A stretch of DNA of 64,000 nucleotides, taken from positions 1 to 64,000 of the forward strand of contig JAQQAR010000066.1 in assembly GCA_028532765.1 (NCBI GenBank), in the 5' to 3' direction. The notes under the pieces are model-generated. The model saw nothing but the letters and a program-made list of their open reading frames with translations, was not told where the DNA came from and searched no databases. This document shows positions 35,309 to 43,272 of the stretch, one piece after another; positions within the stretch are counted from its first letter, which is position 1, and every line of letters starts with the position of its first letter. The stretch is from Sphaerochaetaceae bacterium. GTDB lineage: Bacteria; Spirochaetota; Spirochaetia; Sphaerochaetales; Sphaerochaetaceae. A program made the translations under genes and the position numbers.

Positions 35309-35743
35309 ATGGAAACAACAACTACAACGCAATATGTAAAGCGTGCCTACGCTTTCAGGGAGAAGGGTTACAACTGTGCACAGGCGGTTGCCTGCAGCTT
35401 TGCCGATGTCGTGGGAATCGACGAGAAGAACCTATTCATCATGAGCGAAGCCTTCGGCGGGGGTATGGGCGGCCATAAGGCAACTTGCGGAGCTGTCAGC
35501 GGAGCAGTGCTGATCATCAGCTTGCTTACCAGTGGTGGTAGTGTAGAAGCTGCAACAAAGCAGACTTCCTATAACTATGCTGGGGAGATTGTGGACGGTT
35601 TCCTTGAGCAGAACGGCACACTTGTATGCAGTGAACTCAGGGGTGATGAGAGTGGTATTGTGTTGCGAACTTGTGACCTGTGTGTTGAGGATGCTGTTGT
35701 TTTGTTGCATAAACTGTTGCAAAAGAATGAAAAACTCTTTTGA
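35309..35743 (+). CDS. C_GCAxxG_C_C family protein
   Basis: A 144-residue protein matching the small family named for its spaced cysteines: GYNCAQAV, then FGGGMGGHKATCGAVSGAVLIISLL, then C-x-EL and a terminal RTCDLCVEDAV. The cysteine set suggests a redox or metal/iron-sulfur function, but none is established. It follows the AmmeMemoRadiSam operon by 40 bases with its own promoter. Confidence 0.88.
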   Translation: METTTTTQYVKRAYAFREKGYNCAQAVACSFADVVGIDEKNLFIMSEAFGGGMGGHKATCGAVSGAVLIISLLTSGGSVEAATKQTSYNYAGEIVDGFLEQNGTLVCSELRGDESGIVLRTCDLCVEDAVVLLHKLLQKNEKLF

Positions 35744-35810
35744 TATTAGTACAATACGCCTAAGACATAAGACACATTAACATATCTGTATATATTTTGT
35801 TGCATGGGTA

Positions 35811-35839
35811 TTGCATAACCGCAACATTTTCGCTATGGT
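35811..35839 (+). promoter_or_regulatory. Promoter of the purine operon, leaderless architecture
   Basis: TTGCAT (35811-35816), 17 bases, TATGGT (35834-35839), then 6 bases to ATG 35846. No ribosome-binding sequence is visible (preceding bases ACGCCT). A second -10-like TATATT around 35790 could give a ~50-base leader instead. Confidence 0.5.
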
Positions 35840-35845
35840 ACGCCT

Positions 35846-36358
35846 ATGCAAACAACCCAGAAAAACCGTGTGGCTGTGCTGCTTGGCAGCGAACATGATG
35901 CACCGTTGGTCGAAGGGGCCTTTACGGTCTTGCAAGAGTTGGATATTCCCTTTGAGGCACATATTCTCTCAGCACACAGAAGTAGTGAAGCTACCATCCA
36001 ATTCGCTGAGAATGCAGCTGGAGAGGGTTATGCCGTGCTTATTGCAGCGGCAGGGAAAGCTGCTCACCTTGCAGGGGTACTGGCAAGTAGAAGCTTGCTT
36101 CCCGTCATAGGAATCCCCCTTTCAGCCTCACTCGATGGTATGGATGCCTTGCTTTCAACCGTACAGATGCCCACTGGCTATCCTGTGGCAACAGTTGCCA
36201 TTGATGGGGCGGCCAATGCAGCACTGCTTGCTGCCCAGATTCTGGCCCTTGGCGATGAAGCGCTCGCTTTCCGCATACAAGAGCGCAGAAGAGAGATGGC
36301 CGAAAAGGTTGCCCAAGCTGATGAGCGTTTCCATAGGAGCTTTACCCCTAGCCGGTAA
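35846..36358 (+). CDS. purE: N5-carboxyaminoimidazole ribonucleotide mutase
   Basis: A 170-residue PurE. It shows the phosphate loop LLGSEHDAP, the active-site ILSAHRSSE, AAAGKAAHLAGVLAS and the MDALLSTVQMPTGYPVATVAIDGAANAALLAAQIL block, which is the class I form that uses N5-CAIR from PurK. purK is not in this window. The consensus GAGG before AAHL is AGK here. It opens the eight-gene purine operon and has no Shine-Dalgarno. Confidence 0.93.
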   Translation: MQTTQKNRVAVLLGSEHDAPLVEGAFTVLQELDIPFEAHILSAHRSSEATIQFAENAAGEGYAVLIAAAGKAAHLAGVLASRSLLPVIGIPLSASLDGMDALLSTVQMPTGYPVATVAIDGAANAALLAAQILALGDEALAFRIQERRREMAEKVAQADERFHRSFTPSR

Positions 36359-36389
36359 GGCTCTTTTTAATTGACAAGAGAGGATACAG

Positions 36390-37103
36390 ATGCAAAAGCG
36401 AACCATGCTCTACGAAGGGAAGGCTAAGCGGGTGTATGAGACTGATGACAAGGATTTGTACATTGTCTCCTACAAGGATGATGCCACGGCATTCAATGGA
36501 AAGAAGCGAGGCTCGATACTTGGCAAGGGGGCGATCAACAACAAGGTCACCAATCATATGATGCAACTCTTGGAAGGGAAGGGTATCCCGACTCACTTTG
36601 TCGAGCAACTCAGCGACACCGATACCTTGGTAAAGGCGGTGAAGATCATACCTCTGGAGGTGATCGTCCGTAATATTGCTGCCGGTTCTCTCTCGGCTCG
36701 TCTCGGTTTGGATGAGGGAGTACATCTTTCTACCCCTGTCTTGGAATTCTGTTACAAGCGTGATGATCTGGATGATCCCATGGTGAATAACTATCACATA
36801 CAGGCACTCTCGCTGGCAACAGATGAACAGGTTCAGCTTATCACCGACTATGCACTACGTATCAATGAGATACTCTGTTCCTACCTTGAGGACCTGGGCA
36901 TTACCTTGGTCGATTTCAAGTTGGAGTTTGGGATGACCTCTAGTGGACAGCTTCTCCTCAGCGATGAGATATCCCCCGATACCTGCAGGTTCTGGGATAC
37001 AAAAACCAACAGAAAGTTGGACAAGGACCGCTTCAGAAGGGACCTTGGGGATGTGGAAGCAGCGTATCAGGAAATATTGTCACGACTGATGGGAGATGCC
37101 TGA
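36390..37103 (+). CDS. purC: SAICAR synthetase
   Basis: A 237-residue PurC joining CAIR and aspartate with ATP. Visible blocks are LYEGKAKRVYETDD, SYKDDATAFNGKKRGSILGKGAINN, IPTHFVEQLSDTDTLVKAVKIIPLEVIVRNIAAGSL, LVDFKLEFGM and LSDEISPDTCRFWD. The length is standard for bacteria. GAGAGGA precedes ATG 36390. Its stop overlaps the purF start by one base (TGATG). Confidence 0.97.
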   Translation: MQKRTMLYEGKAKRVYETDDKDLYIVSYKDDATAFNGKKRGSILGKGAINNKVTNHMMQLLEGKGIPTHFVEQLSDTDTLVKAVKIIPLEVIVRNIAAGSLSARLGLDEGVHLSTPVLEFCYKRDDLDDPMVNNYHIQALSLATDEQVQLITDYALRINEILCSYLEDLGITLVDFKLEFGMTSSGQLLLSDEISPDTCRFWDTKTNRKLDKDRFRRDLGDVEAAYQEILSRLMGDA

Positions 37104-38488
37104 TGAGTTCCCTCAATGAGGCTTGTGGTGTTTTTGGCATCTACAGTCCCTCCAAGGTGGCTGTCAACCAAGCTTGTTTCAAGGGTCTGTATGCGTTGCA
37201 GCATCGGGGGCAGGAAGGGTGCGGGATAGCCTTCAACTGCGATGGTATGTTGAGCGTCACCAAGGATGTGGGCTTGGTTGCCGATGTTTTTGAACATCCC
37301 CCAGAGCTTCCATTCGGCTCCTCTAGGATGGCTATCGCCCATAACCGCTACGGGACAAGCGGGGAGAGAAGCCCAGAGAATGTCCAGCCAATGATTTTCC
37401 ATCATATGCTGGGCAGTCTTGCCCTGGCTCACAACGGGAATCTGGTCAATGACCAGGAACTTCGTAGTACCTTGGAGTTGAAAGGTTCGCTTTTTCACTC
37501 CTCGAGCGATACAGAGGTGTTTGCCCATATTCTCACCAGTCATAGGTTGGAATCCCAAAGCCTGGAAGAGGCTCTCTCCAGGACCATGGATGAGGTGAAG
37601 GGGGCTTACTCCCTTCTGGTGATGAGTGAAGATTCGCTTATTGCTGTACGGGATCCCCATGGGTTCCGCCCACTCTGTCTGGGCAAAGTGGAAGATGGGT
37701 ATGTATTTGCCAGTGAAAGTTGTGCGCTCGATGCTGTTGGGGCTCAGTTCCTTCGGGATATTGAACCTGGGGAGATCTGCATCATTGACGGCAAGGATGG
37801 GACGATTCATTCCAACAAAGATCATTGCAAGAGCGTAAGTTCCAGCCTCTGCGTCTTTGAACTCATCTATTTTGCACGTCCCGACAGCGTCATAGACACC
37901 ATCAGTGTCCATGACGCAAGAATCCGCAGTGGGGCATTCCTTGCCCTGGAGCACCCTTCTCAGGCAGATGTGGTCATAGGAGTGCCTGACAGTGGGATTG
38001 ATGCTGCAATCGGGTATTCCAGGCAGTCAGGGATCCCCTATGGGATTGGGTTTATCAAGAACAAGTACATTGGCAGGACATTCATCCAACCGAAGCAGGG
38101 TGAGCGGGAGAGTACGGTACGTATCAAACTCAATCCGATCAGCTCTACGGTTAGAGGGAAACGAGTAGTCCTGATTGATGACTCCATCGTAAGGGGAACC
38201 ACAAGCAAGCGTATTGTTCGCCTGCTTAGGGAAGCAGGAGCTAAAGAAGTTCATTTGCGCTCATCGGCTCCTCCCTTTCTGTTCCCCTGTTATTACGGTA
38301 CAGATATTGATTCAAAGAAAGATCTCTTTGCCTGTAATCATGACCATAAGGCCATGGAGGCAATCCTTGGTGTCGACTCACTTGGCTTCCTTACTACTGA
38401 CCAAGTGATAAAGCTTTCAGATCATCCGGGTATTGGGTTCTGCCGAGCATGTTTTACCGGTGAGTATCCCTGTCCCAAAGCGTTATAG
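37103..38488 (+). CDS. purF: Amidophosphoribosyltransferase
   Basis: A 461-residue PurF, the committed step of purine synthesis. The N-terminal nucleophile glutaminase starts at C8 (EACGVFGIY), so a 7-residue propeptide is probably removed. AHNRYGTSG and LAHNGNLVN belong to the glutaminase. The phosphoribosyltransferase loop is VLIDDSIVRGTTSKRIV, and C-terminal cysteines (CRACFTGEYPC) resemble the Fe-S ligand set of Bacillus-type PurF. Confidence 0.96.
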   Translation: MSSLNEACGVFGIYSPSKVAVNQACFKGLYALQHRGQEGCGIAFNCDGMLSVTKDVGLVADVFEHPPELPFGSSRMAIAHNRYGTSGERSPENVQPMIFHHMLGSLALAHNGNLVNDQELRSTLELKGSLFHSSSDTEVFAHILTSHRLESQSLEEALSRTMDEVKGAYSLLVMSEDSLIAVRDPHGFRPLCLGKVEDGYVFASESCALDAVGAQFLRDIEPGEICIIDGKDGTIHSNKDHCKSVSSSLCVFELIYFARPDSVIDTISVHDARIRSGAFLALEHPSQADVVIGVPDSGIDAAIGYSRQSGIPYGIGFIKNKYIGRTFIQPKQGERESTVRIKLNPISSTVRGKRVVLIDDSIVRGTTSKRIVRLLREAGAKEVHLRSSAPPFLFPCYYGTDIDSKKDLFACNHDHKAMEAILGVDSLGFLTTDQVIKLSDHPGIGFCRACFTGEYPCPKAL

Positions 38489-38497
38489 GAGCTGGTT

Positions 38498-39517
38498 ATG
38501 CAAGCACAAAGATATGCAGATGCTGGGGTTGATGTGAGGCGGGGCTATAAAGCCGTTGAGTTGATGAAGAAGCATGTGGCCTCCACCATGATTGACGGGG
38601 TCCGCTCCGATCTCGGAGGTTTCTCCGGTCTCTTTGAACTCGATCTGGAAGACACCCCCCACCCCGTTCTGGTATGTGGTACTGATGGGGTAGGTACCAA
38701 GCTGAAGATAGCATTTGCCCTTGATCGTCATGATTCAGTAGGCATCGACTGTGTCGCCATGTGCGTCAACGATGTCATCTGCTGCGGTGCAAAGCCACGT
38801 CTGTTCCTCGATTACATTGCCTTGGGTCTGCTTGCCCCACTGAAAGTGGAACAGATTGTCAAAGGGATTTCCAAGGGGTGCCTGCAGGCAGGATGTGCCC
38901 TTATCGGGGGCGAGACGGCAGAGATGCCGGGTTTCTACCAGAGGGGAGAGTATGACCTTGCAGGATTCTGTGTAGCTGTGGCTGAAAAGGAAAGAATTTT
39001 CGACCCATCCACCATGAAGCGTGGAGACTGCCTCCTGGCTCTCCCTTCAAGCGGGGTGCACTCAAATGGATTCTCTCTCGTCAGGCAGGTCTTTGATCTG
39101 GATAGTGACCCTTCCTTGCTTTTTCATTGGTATGAGGAACTTGGCTGTACCCTGGGCGAAGAGTTGCTTACACCAACAAGAATCTATGTTTCCCAGGTGT
39201 TGGAGCTTGCCGAAAAGATTTCCATAAAGGGGGCAAGCCACATTACCGGAGGGGGATTCTATGAGAATATCCCCAGGATGCTTCCCCCTGGTCTTGGAGC
39301 TGTTATCAATAGGGATTCGATCAAGCAGAAACCAATCTTTGGTCTCATCCAACAAACAGGATCAATTCCTGACGAGGACATGTATGCAACATTCAACATG
39401 GGAGTAGGAATGGTAATTGCCATCAAGGGAGAGGATGCTGAGCTTGCTCTCTCCCTTATTCCTGATGCTTGGGTCCTTGGGGAAGTGACAGAATCAGAAG
39501 GGGTGGTGATCACATGA
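38498..39517 (+). CDS. purM: Phosphoribosylformylglycinamidine cyclo-ligase (AIR synthetase)
   Basis: A 339-residue PurM, ATP-dependent ring closure to AIR. Motifs include YADAGVDVRRGYKAVELMKKHV, the GTDGVGTKLKIAF loop, DCVAMCVNDVICCGAKPRLFLDYIA, GGETAEMPGFY and HITGGGFYENIPRML. AGGAG lies before ATG 38498. It overlaps the next gene by 4 bases (ATGA). Confidence 0.97.
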   Translation: MQAQRYADAGVDVRRGYKAVELMKKHVASTMIDGVRSDLGGFSGLFELDLEDTPHPVLVCGTDGVGTKLKIAFALDRHDSVGIDCVAMCVNDVICCGAKPRLFLDYIALGLLAPLKVEQIVKGISKGCLQAGCALIGGETAEMPGFYQRGEYDLAGFCVAVAEKERIFDPSTMKRGDCLLALPSSGVHSNGFSLVRQVFDLDSDPSLLFHWYEELGCTLGEELLTPTRIYVSQVLELAEKISIKGASHITGGGFYENIPRMLPPGLGAVINRDSIKQKPIFGLIQQTGSIPDEDMYATFNMGVGMVIAIKGEDAELALSLIPDAWVLGEVTESEGVVIT

Positions 39518-40803
39518 TCCGTATCGCTGTATTGGCAAGCGGAAGCGGGACCAACCTTCAAGCTATGCTTGATGCTGCTGATGCTCTCCTGCTCAATCAT
39601 GGTTCGGTTGTCCTGGTAGTCAGCGACAGAAGTGATGCACAAGCCCTGGATCGTGCAAAGCTGAAGGGAATTCCTGCTGTTGCCCTTGACAAAAAACAAC
39701 TCAAGAGGGCACGGTTTGAAACAGAACTCTTGGCTTTGCTTGGAACCTACCGTATAGATTTGGTGGTATTGGCTGGTTTTTTGACCATTCTCAGTGGCAA
39801 TGTTGTGAGGCAGTACCCTGAGAGGATTCTCAATATCCACCCCTCCCTGATACCCAGCTTCTGTGGAAAAGGGTATTATGGCAGGCGGGTGCATGAGGCT
39901 GCCTTGGAACGTGGGGTTAAACTCAGCGGGGCAACCGTGCACATCGTCAGTGAGGAAGCGGATGCCGGTCCGATCCTCGCACAGCGCTCGCTCGAGGTGC
40001 TTGATGGCGATACGCCGGAGAGTCTGGCAAAGCGGATTCTGGAAACAGTCGAGTGGAAATTGCTTCCTGAAACCGTGGAGCACTATTGTCAATTATTGGA
40101 GTATGGAATGGATTTGAACAAAGCACTGCAGGCACAACGATATCCTGGAAGGGGTATTGTGTGTGGATTGAACGAAGAAGGAAAGAGTATTGTCGCCTAC
40201 TTCATAACCGCACGAAGCGAGCACAGCAAAAACCGTCGATTGGTTGCAGATGCCGGGACTGTCAGGACTGAGGCAATTGATGAGCGCTTGGTTGAGGACC
40301 CTTCCCTGATCATCTACCGTGCTATGGATACGTATGAAACCAAGCTTGTGGTCTCCAATGGCGACCAGAGCGACACCATCCTCTCCTCGCTTGCTGAAGG
40401 CAAGGGAATGGCAGAAGCACTTGAGGGCCGTACCTATGAACCCGATGCCCCGAACTATACCAGCCGTATCAGTGGATTGGTTGATTTCTCTGATGGCGGA
40501 GCGTACTCCCTCTCGATTCTGAGAAGGAAGAAGGAAGCGTGTGAGAGAGCCCTCTTTCCCTACCCGCATCCAAGGAGAGGGGAGGGTCATCTCATCCATA
40601 CCTATGAAGGGGATGGTAATCCTCTTCCCCCCTTTACCGGCAAACCGATACAAGTGTCCTTGAAGGGGTCTGGGGGTGAGATTGCAAACCAGATATGGAA
40701 GAGTCTCGATGAATCGTACCGGGTGGCACTCTGTGTCCGGGAGACCGATCTTTCGGTCGGTTCCTTTGAGTTGTTTTTGATCAATGCAGAGAGTGGGAGG
40801 TAG
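39514..40803 (+). CDS. Fusion of GAR transformylase (PurN) and PurO-type IMP cyclohydrolase
   Basis: A 429-residue two-domain protein. Residues 1-~195 are PurN, formylating GAR with 10-formyl-THF: IAVLASGSGTNLQAML, LNIHPSLIPSF with the catalytic Asn and His, and SEEADAGPIL with the catalytic Asp. Residues ~200-429 match the archaeal-type IMP cyclohydrolase family (PurO): RYPGRGIVCGLNEEGKSIVAYFITARSEHSKNR, DPSLIIYRAMD, VVSNGDQSDTI and a YTSRISG patch. These two steps are not consecutive. No stop intervenes, but ATG 40108 (residue 199) has GGAG 6 bases upstream, so a free PurO may also be made. The frame is open upstream to 39469; the ATGA overlap with purM sets the start. Confidence 0.88.
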   Translation: MIRIAVLASGSGTNLQAMLDAADALLLNHGSVVLVVSDRSDAQALDRAKLKGIPAVALDKKQLKRARFETELLALLGTYRIDLVVLAGFLTILSGNVVRQYPERILNIHPSLIPSFCGKGYYGRRVHEAALERGVKLSGATVHIVSEEADAGPILAQRSLEVLDGDTPESLAKRILETVEWKLLPETVEHYCQLLEYGMDLNKALQAQRYPGRGIVCGLNEEGKSIVAYFITARSEHSKNRRLVADAGTVRTEAIDERLVEDPSLIIYRAMDTYETKLVVSNGDQSDTILSSLAEGKGMAEALEGRTYEPDAPNYTSRISGLVDFSDGGAYSLSILRRKKEACERALFPYPHPRRGEGHLIHTYEGDGNPLPPFTGKPIQVSLKGSGGEIANQIWKSLDESYRVALCVRETDLSVGSFELFLINAESGR

Positions 40804-40806
40804 TAG

Positions 40807-41964
40807 GTGGATCATTTGGATTTGAAGTATGGATGCAATCCCAACCAAGGACATGCACGTATAAGCATGGAAGTGGGGGATCTTCCCCTGCAGGTGTTGT
40901 GCGGAAGCCCTGGATATATCAATTTGCTGGATGCGCTGAACGGATGGCAACTGGTCAGCCAACTCGCAGAGGCTACCGGACTCAGTGCAGCCGCCTCGTT
41001 CAAGCATGTCAGCCCGGCAGGAGCTGCGGTTTCGCTTGCATTGAATGAGACAGAGCGCAGGATGTACTTCATTGGGGAGCATGAGGAACTTTCTCCGCTT
41101 GCCACTGCCTATGTACGAGCCCGAGGGGCGGACCGTATGTCTTCCTTCGGGGATTTCATCAGTCTCAGTGAACGTTGTGATCTGCAAACAGCGCGAATCA
41201 TCAAGCGGGAAGTATCTGACGGGGTTATCGCACCCTCCTACGAACCTGAGGCGCTTGCCTTGTTGCAGAAGAAGAAAGGCGGCAAGTATGTCGTACTGCA
41301 GATTGATCCCAGCTATGAACCACCTATGCTGGAGACGAGAAGTGTCTATGGAATTACCTTTACCCAAGAGCGTAATACTGCAGTACTGGATGCATCTGTC
41401 CTTCAGCCGATCGTCACACAGAACAAGGATTTGACTGAGGAGGCCCGTCTTGACTTGCTCGTTGCACTCAATGCACTGAAGTATACGCAATCGAATTCTG
41501 TATGTTTCGCGAAGCGTGGGCAGACCATCGGGGTGGGGGCAGGACAGCAATCCAGAATCCATTGCACCCGTCTTGCAGGTGAAAAGGCCGATGCCTGGCA
41601 CCTGCGTCAGTCCAGGCAGGTTCTTGACCTTCCCTTCCTTCCCTCCTTGAGCAGGAATGAGAAGGATAATGCAGTGGAAGCGTATCTGCGATCAGAGATC
41701 AAGGACCCTGGGCTCTATTTCAGTGAAGATGTGCCACCGCTCACAGATCAGGAAAAGCGGGATATCCTAGCCTCAATTACCGGAGTAAGCCTTGCCAGTG
41801 ATGCATTCTTCCCCTTCAGGGACAATATCGACCGTGCAGCCCAGAGTGGTGTTTCCTATATAGTGCAGAGTGGAGGTTCCTTGCGTGACGATGCAGTGAT
41901 CAAGGCATGTGATGAACATGGCATCCTGATGGTTTGCAATGCGATCCGTCTCTTCCATCACTAG
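40807..41964 (+). CDS. AICAR transformylase, stand-alone (no IMP cyclohydrolase domain)
   Basis: A 385-residue protein equal to the C-terminal AICAR formyltransferase half of PurH. It begins with LKYGCNPNQGHARI, carries the catalytic Lys-His in SFKHVSPAGAAVSL, a SFGDFISLSE segment, ALKYTQSNSVCFAKRGQTIGVGAGQQSR and a final DAFFPFRDNID...VSYIVQSGGSLRDD. The N-terminal MGS-like IMP cyclohydrolase domain of ordinary PurH is missing; that activity is supplied by the PurO part of the preceding gene. GTG 40807 has GGGAGG upstream. Confidence 0.92.
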   Translation: MDHLDLKYGCNPNQGHARISMEVGDLPLQVLCGSPGYINLLDALNGWQLVSQLAEATGLSAAASFKHVSPAGAAVSLALNETERRMYFIGEHEELSPLATAYVRARGADRMSSFGDFISLSERCDLQTARIIKREVSDGVIAPSYEPEALALLQKKKGGKYVVLQIDPSYEPPMLETRSVYGITFTQERNTAVLDASVLQPIVTQNKDLTEEARLDLLVALNALKYTQSNSVCFAKRGQTIGVGAGQQSRIHCTRLAGEKADAWHLRQSRQVLDLPFLPSLSRNEKDNAVEAYLRSEIKDPGLYFSEDVPPLTDQEKRDILASITGVSLASDAFFPFRDNIDRAAQSGVSYIVQSGGSLRDDAVIKACDEHGILMVCNAIRLFHH

Positions 41965-41967
41965 ACG

Positions 41968-43272
41968 ATGCGTATCCTCATCATCGGTTCAGGCGGCCGT
42001 GAACACGCCTTGGCAGCAGTAATTGCAAACAGTAAGAAGGCAACTGAGCTGTTCTGTATCGGACATAATGCAGGAATTGCATCCCTTGCAACCATGGTCT
42101 CCATCCCGCTTGGTGACCACAATGGGATTGCTGAATTTGCAGTGCAGCATGCAATTGAGTTTGCAGTAATAGGACCCGATGAAGCACTGGTCGGCGGGCT
42201 TGCAGATGTGTTGGAGGCACAGGGGATTCCCTGTTTTGGTCCAACCAAGGTGGCAAGCCAGCTTGAGGGGAGTAAATCCTATGCCAAGGCCTTTATGGTA
42301 CGGAATCATATTCCCACTCCTTCTTATCAGGTATTTACCGATATTGTCACCGCACGTGAGCACCTATCAAGAAGCTCTTTTCCTGTGGTGGTCAAGGCTG
42401 ATGGGCTTGCCCTCGGTAAAGGGGTAGTCATCGCAGAGACGCTTGAGGAGGCTGAAGAGGCTCTGCAGGCAATGATGGTACAGAAAATCTTTGCCTCCAG
42501 TGGTCAGACAGTGGTGATCGAAGAGTTTGTCAGTGGTCCTGAGGTGTCCCTCCTTGTCCTGAGTGATGGAACGCATGTGAAGCCTCTGGTCAGTTGCATG
42601 GATCATAAGCGTGCCTTCGATGGGGACCAGGGACCTAATACCGGAGGTATGGGAGTTATAGCCCCAAATCCTTTCTATAGTGAGCAGGTGGCAGGTGAGT
42701 GTATGGAAAGCATCGTGCTTCCTACCATTGCCGCACTAAAGAGAGAAGGCAGTCCGTTTGTGGGCTGTCTCTTTTTTGGTCTCATGCTCACCTCTGGGGG
42801 CCCGGTGGTCATTGAATACAATTGTCGCTTTGGGGACCCTGAGGCCGAGGTTGCACTCACCCTTTTGGAAGGTGATGCATTGGAAATCCTGTTGGCTTGC
42901 AGGAATGGTACCCTCAATCGTATCCCGGTGGTGAGCAGAAAGGAATCTGCATGTTCTGTGACACTTGCCAGTGGTGGCTACCCAGTCAGCTATGAGAAGG
43001 GAAAAGCTATCACCATCAGCAACCTTCCCCAGAATACTAGGCTTTATCATGGTGGAACTACTTATGATGAACAGGGGGATTTGGTGACTGATGGGGGAAG
43101 GGTCCTCCATGTGGTGGGGACCGGTGAAACATTGGATAAAGCGATACGTGTGGCGTATAAGGCAGTGGATGCTGTTACCTATGAGGGAAAGCAGTATCGA
43201 AGGGATATTGGCAAGAGAGCGTTGCAGGAGGAAGAGCATGGTTCGTCGTGTATACATAACCCGGGGGAGTAA
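41968..43272 (+). CDS. purD: Phosphoribosylamine-glycine ligase (GAR synthetase)
   Basis: A 434-residue ATP-grasp enzyme. It starts MRILIIGSGGREHALA, has GPDEALVGGLADVL, KADGLALGKGVVIAET, the ATP-grasp VIEEFVSGPEVSLL, DHKRAFDGDQGPNTGGMGV and IEYNCRFGDPEAEV. No ribosome site is clear, but it starts 3 bases after the previous stop and is probably coupled. It overlaps purL by 35 bases. Confidence 0.97.
   Translation: MRILIIGSGGREHALAAVIANSKKATELFCIGHNAGIASLATMVSIPLGDHNGIAEFAVQHAIEFAVIGPDEALVGGLADVLEAQGIPCFGPTKVASQLEGSKSYAKAFMVRNHIPTPSYQVFTDIVTAREHLSRSSFPVVVKADGLALGKGVVIAETLEEAEEALQAMMVQKIFASSGQTVVIEEFVSGPEVSLLVLSDGTHVKPLVSCMDHKRAFDGDQGPNTGGMGVIAPNPFYSEQVAGECMESIVLPTIAALKREGSPFVGCLFFGLMLTSGGPVVIEYNCRFGDPEAEVALTLLEGDALEILLACRNGTLNRIPVVSRKESACSVTLASGGYPVSYEKGKAITISNLPQNTRLYHGGTTYDEQGDLVTDGGRVLHVVGTGETLDKAIRVAYKAVDAVTYEGKQYRRDIGKRALQEEEHGSSCIHNPGE

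Noticed and set aside
35744-35845. Purine riboswitch or PurR box upstream of purE
   Set aside because: No purine aptamer core or inverted PurR-type palindrome is visible in the 100 bases, and the best promoter leaves almost no leader.
35846-36358. Class II (CO2-dependent) PurE as in Treponema denticola
   Set aside because: The sequence carries the class I TVQMPTGYPVATVAIDGAANAALLAAQ block, so it should need PurK, which is simply outside the window.
40093-41601. A 502-codon open frame on the minus strand opposite purN/O and the AICAR transformylase gene
   Set aside because: Pure antisense shadow of two strongly motif-supported genes; the protein has no recognisable motif.
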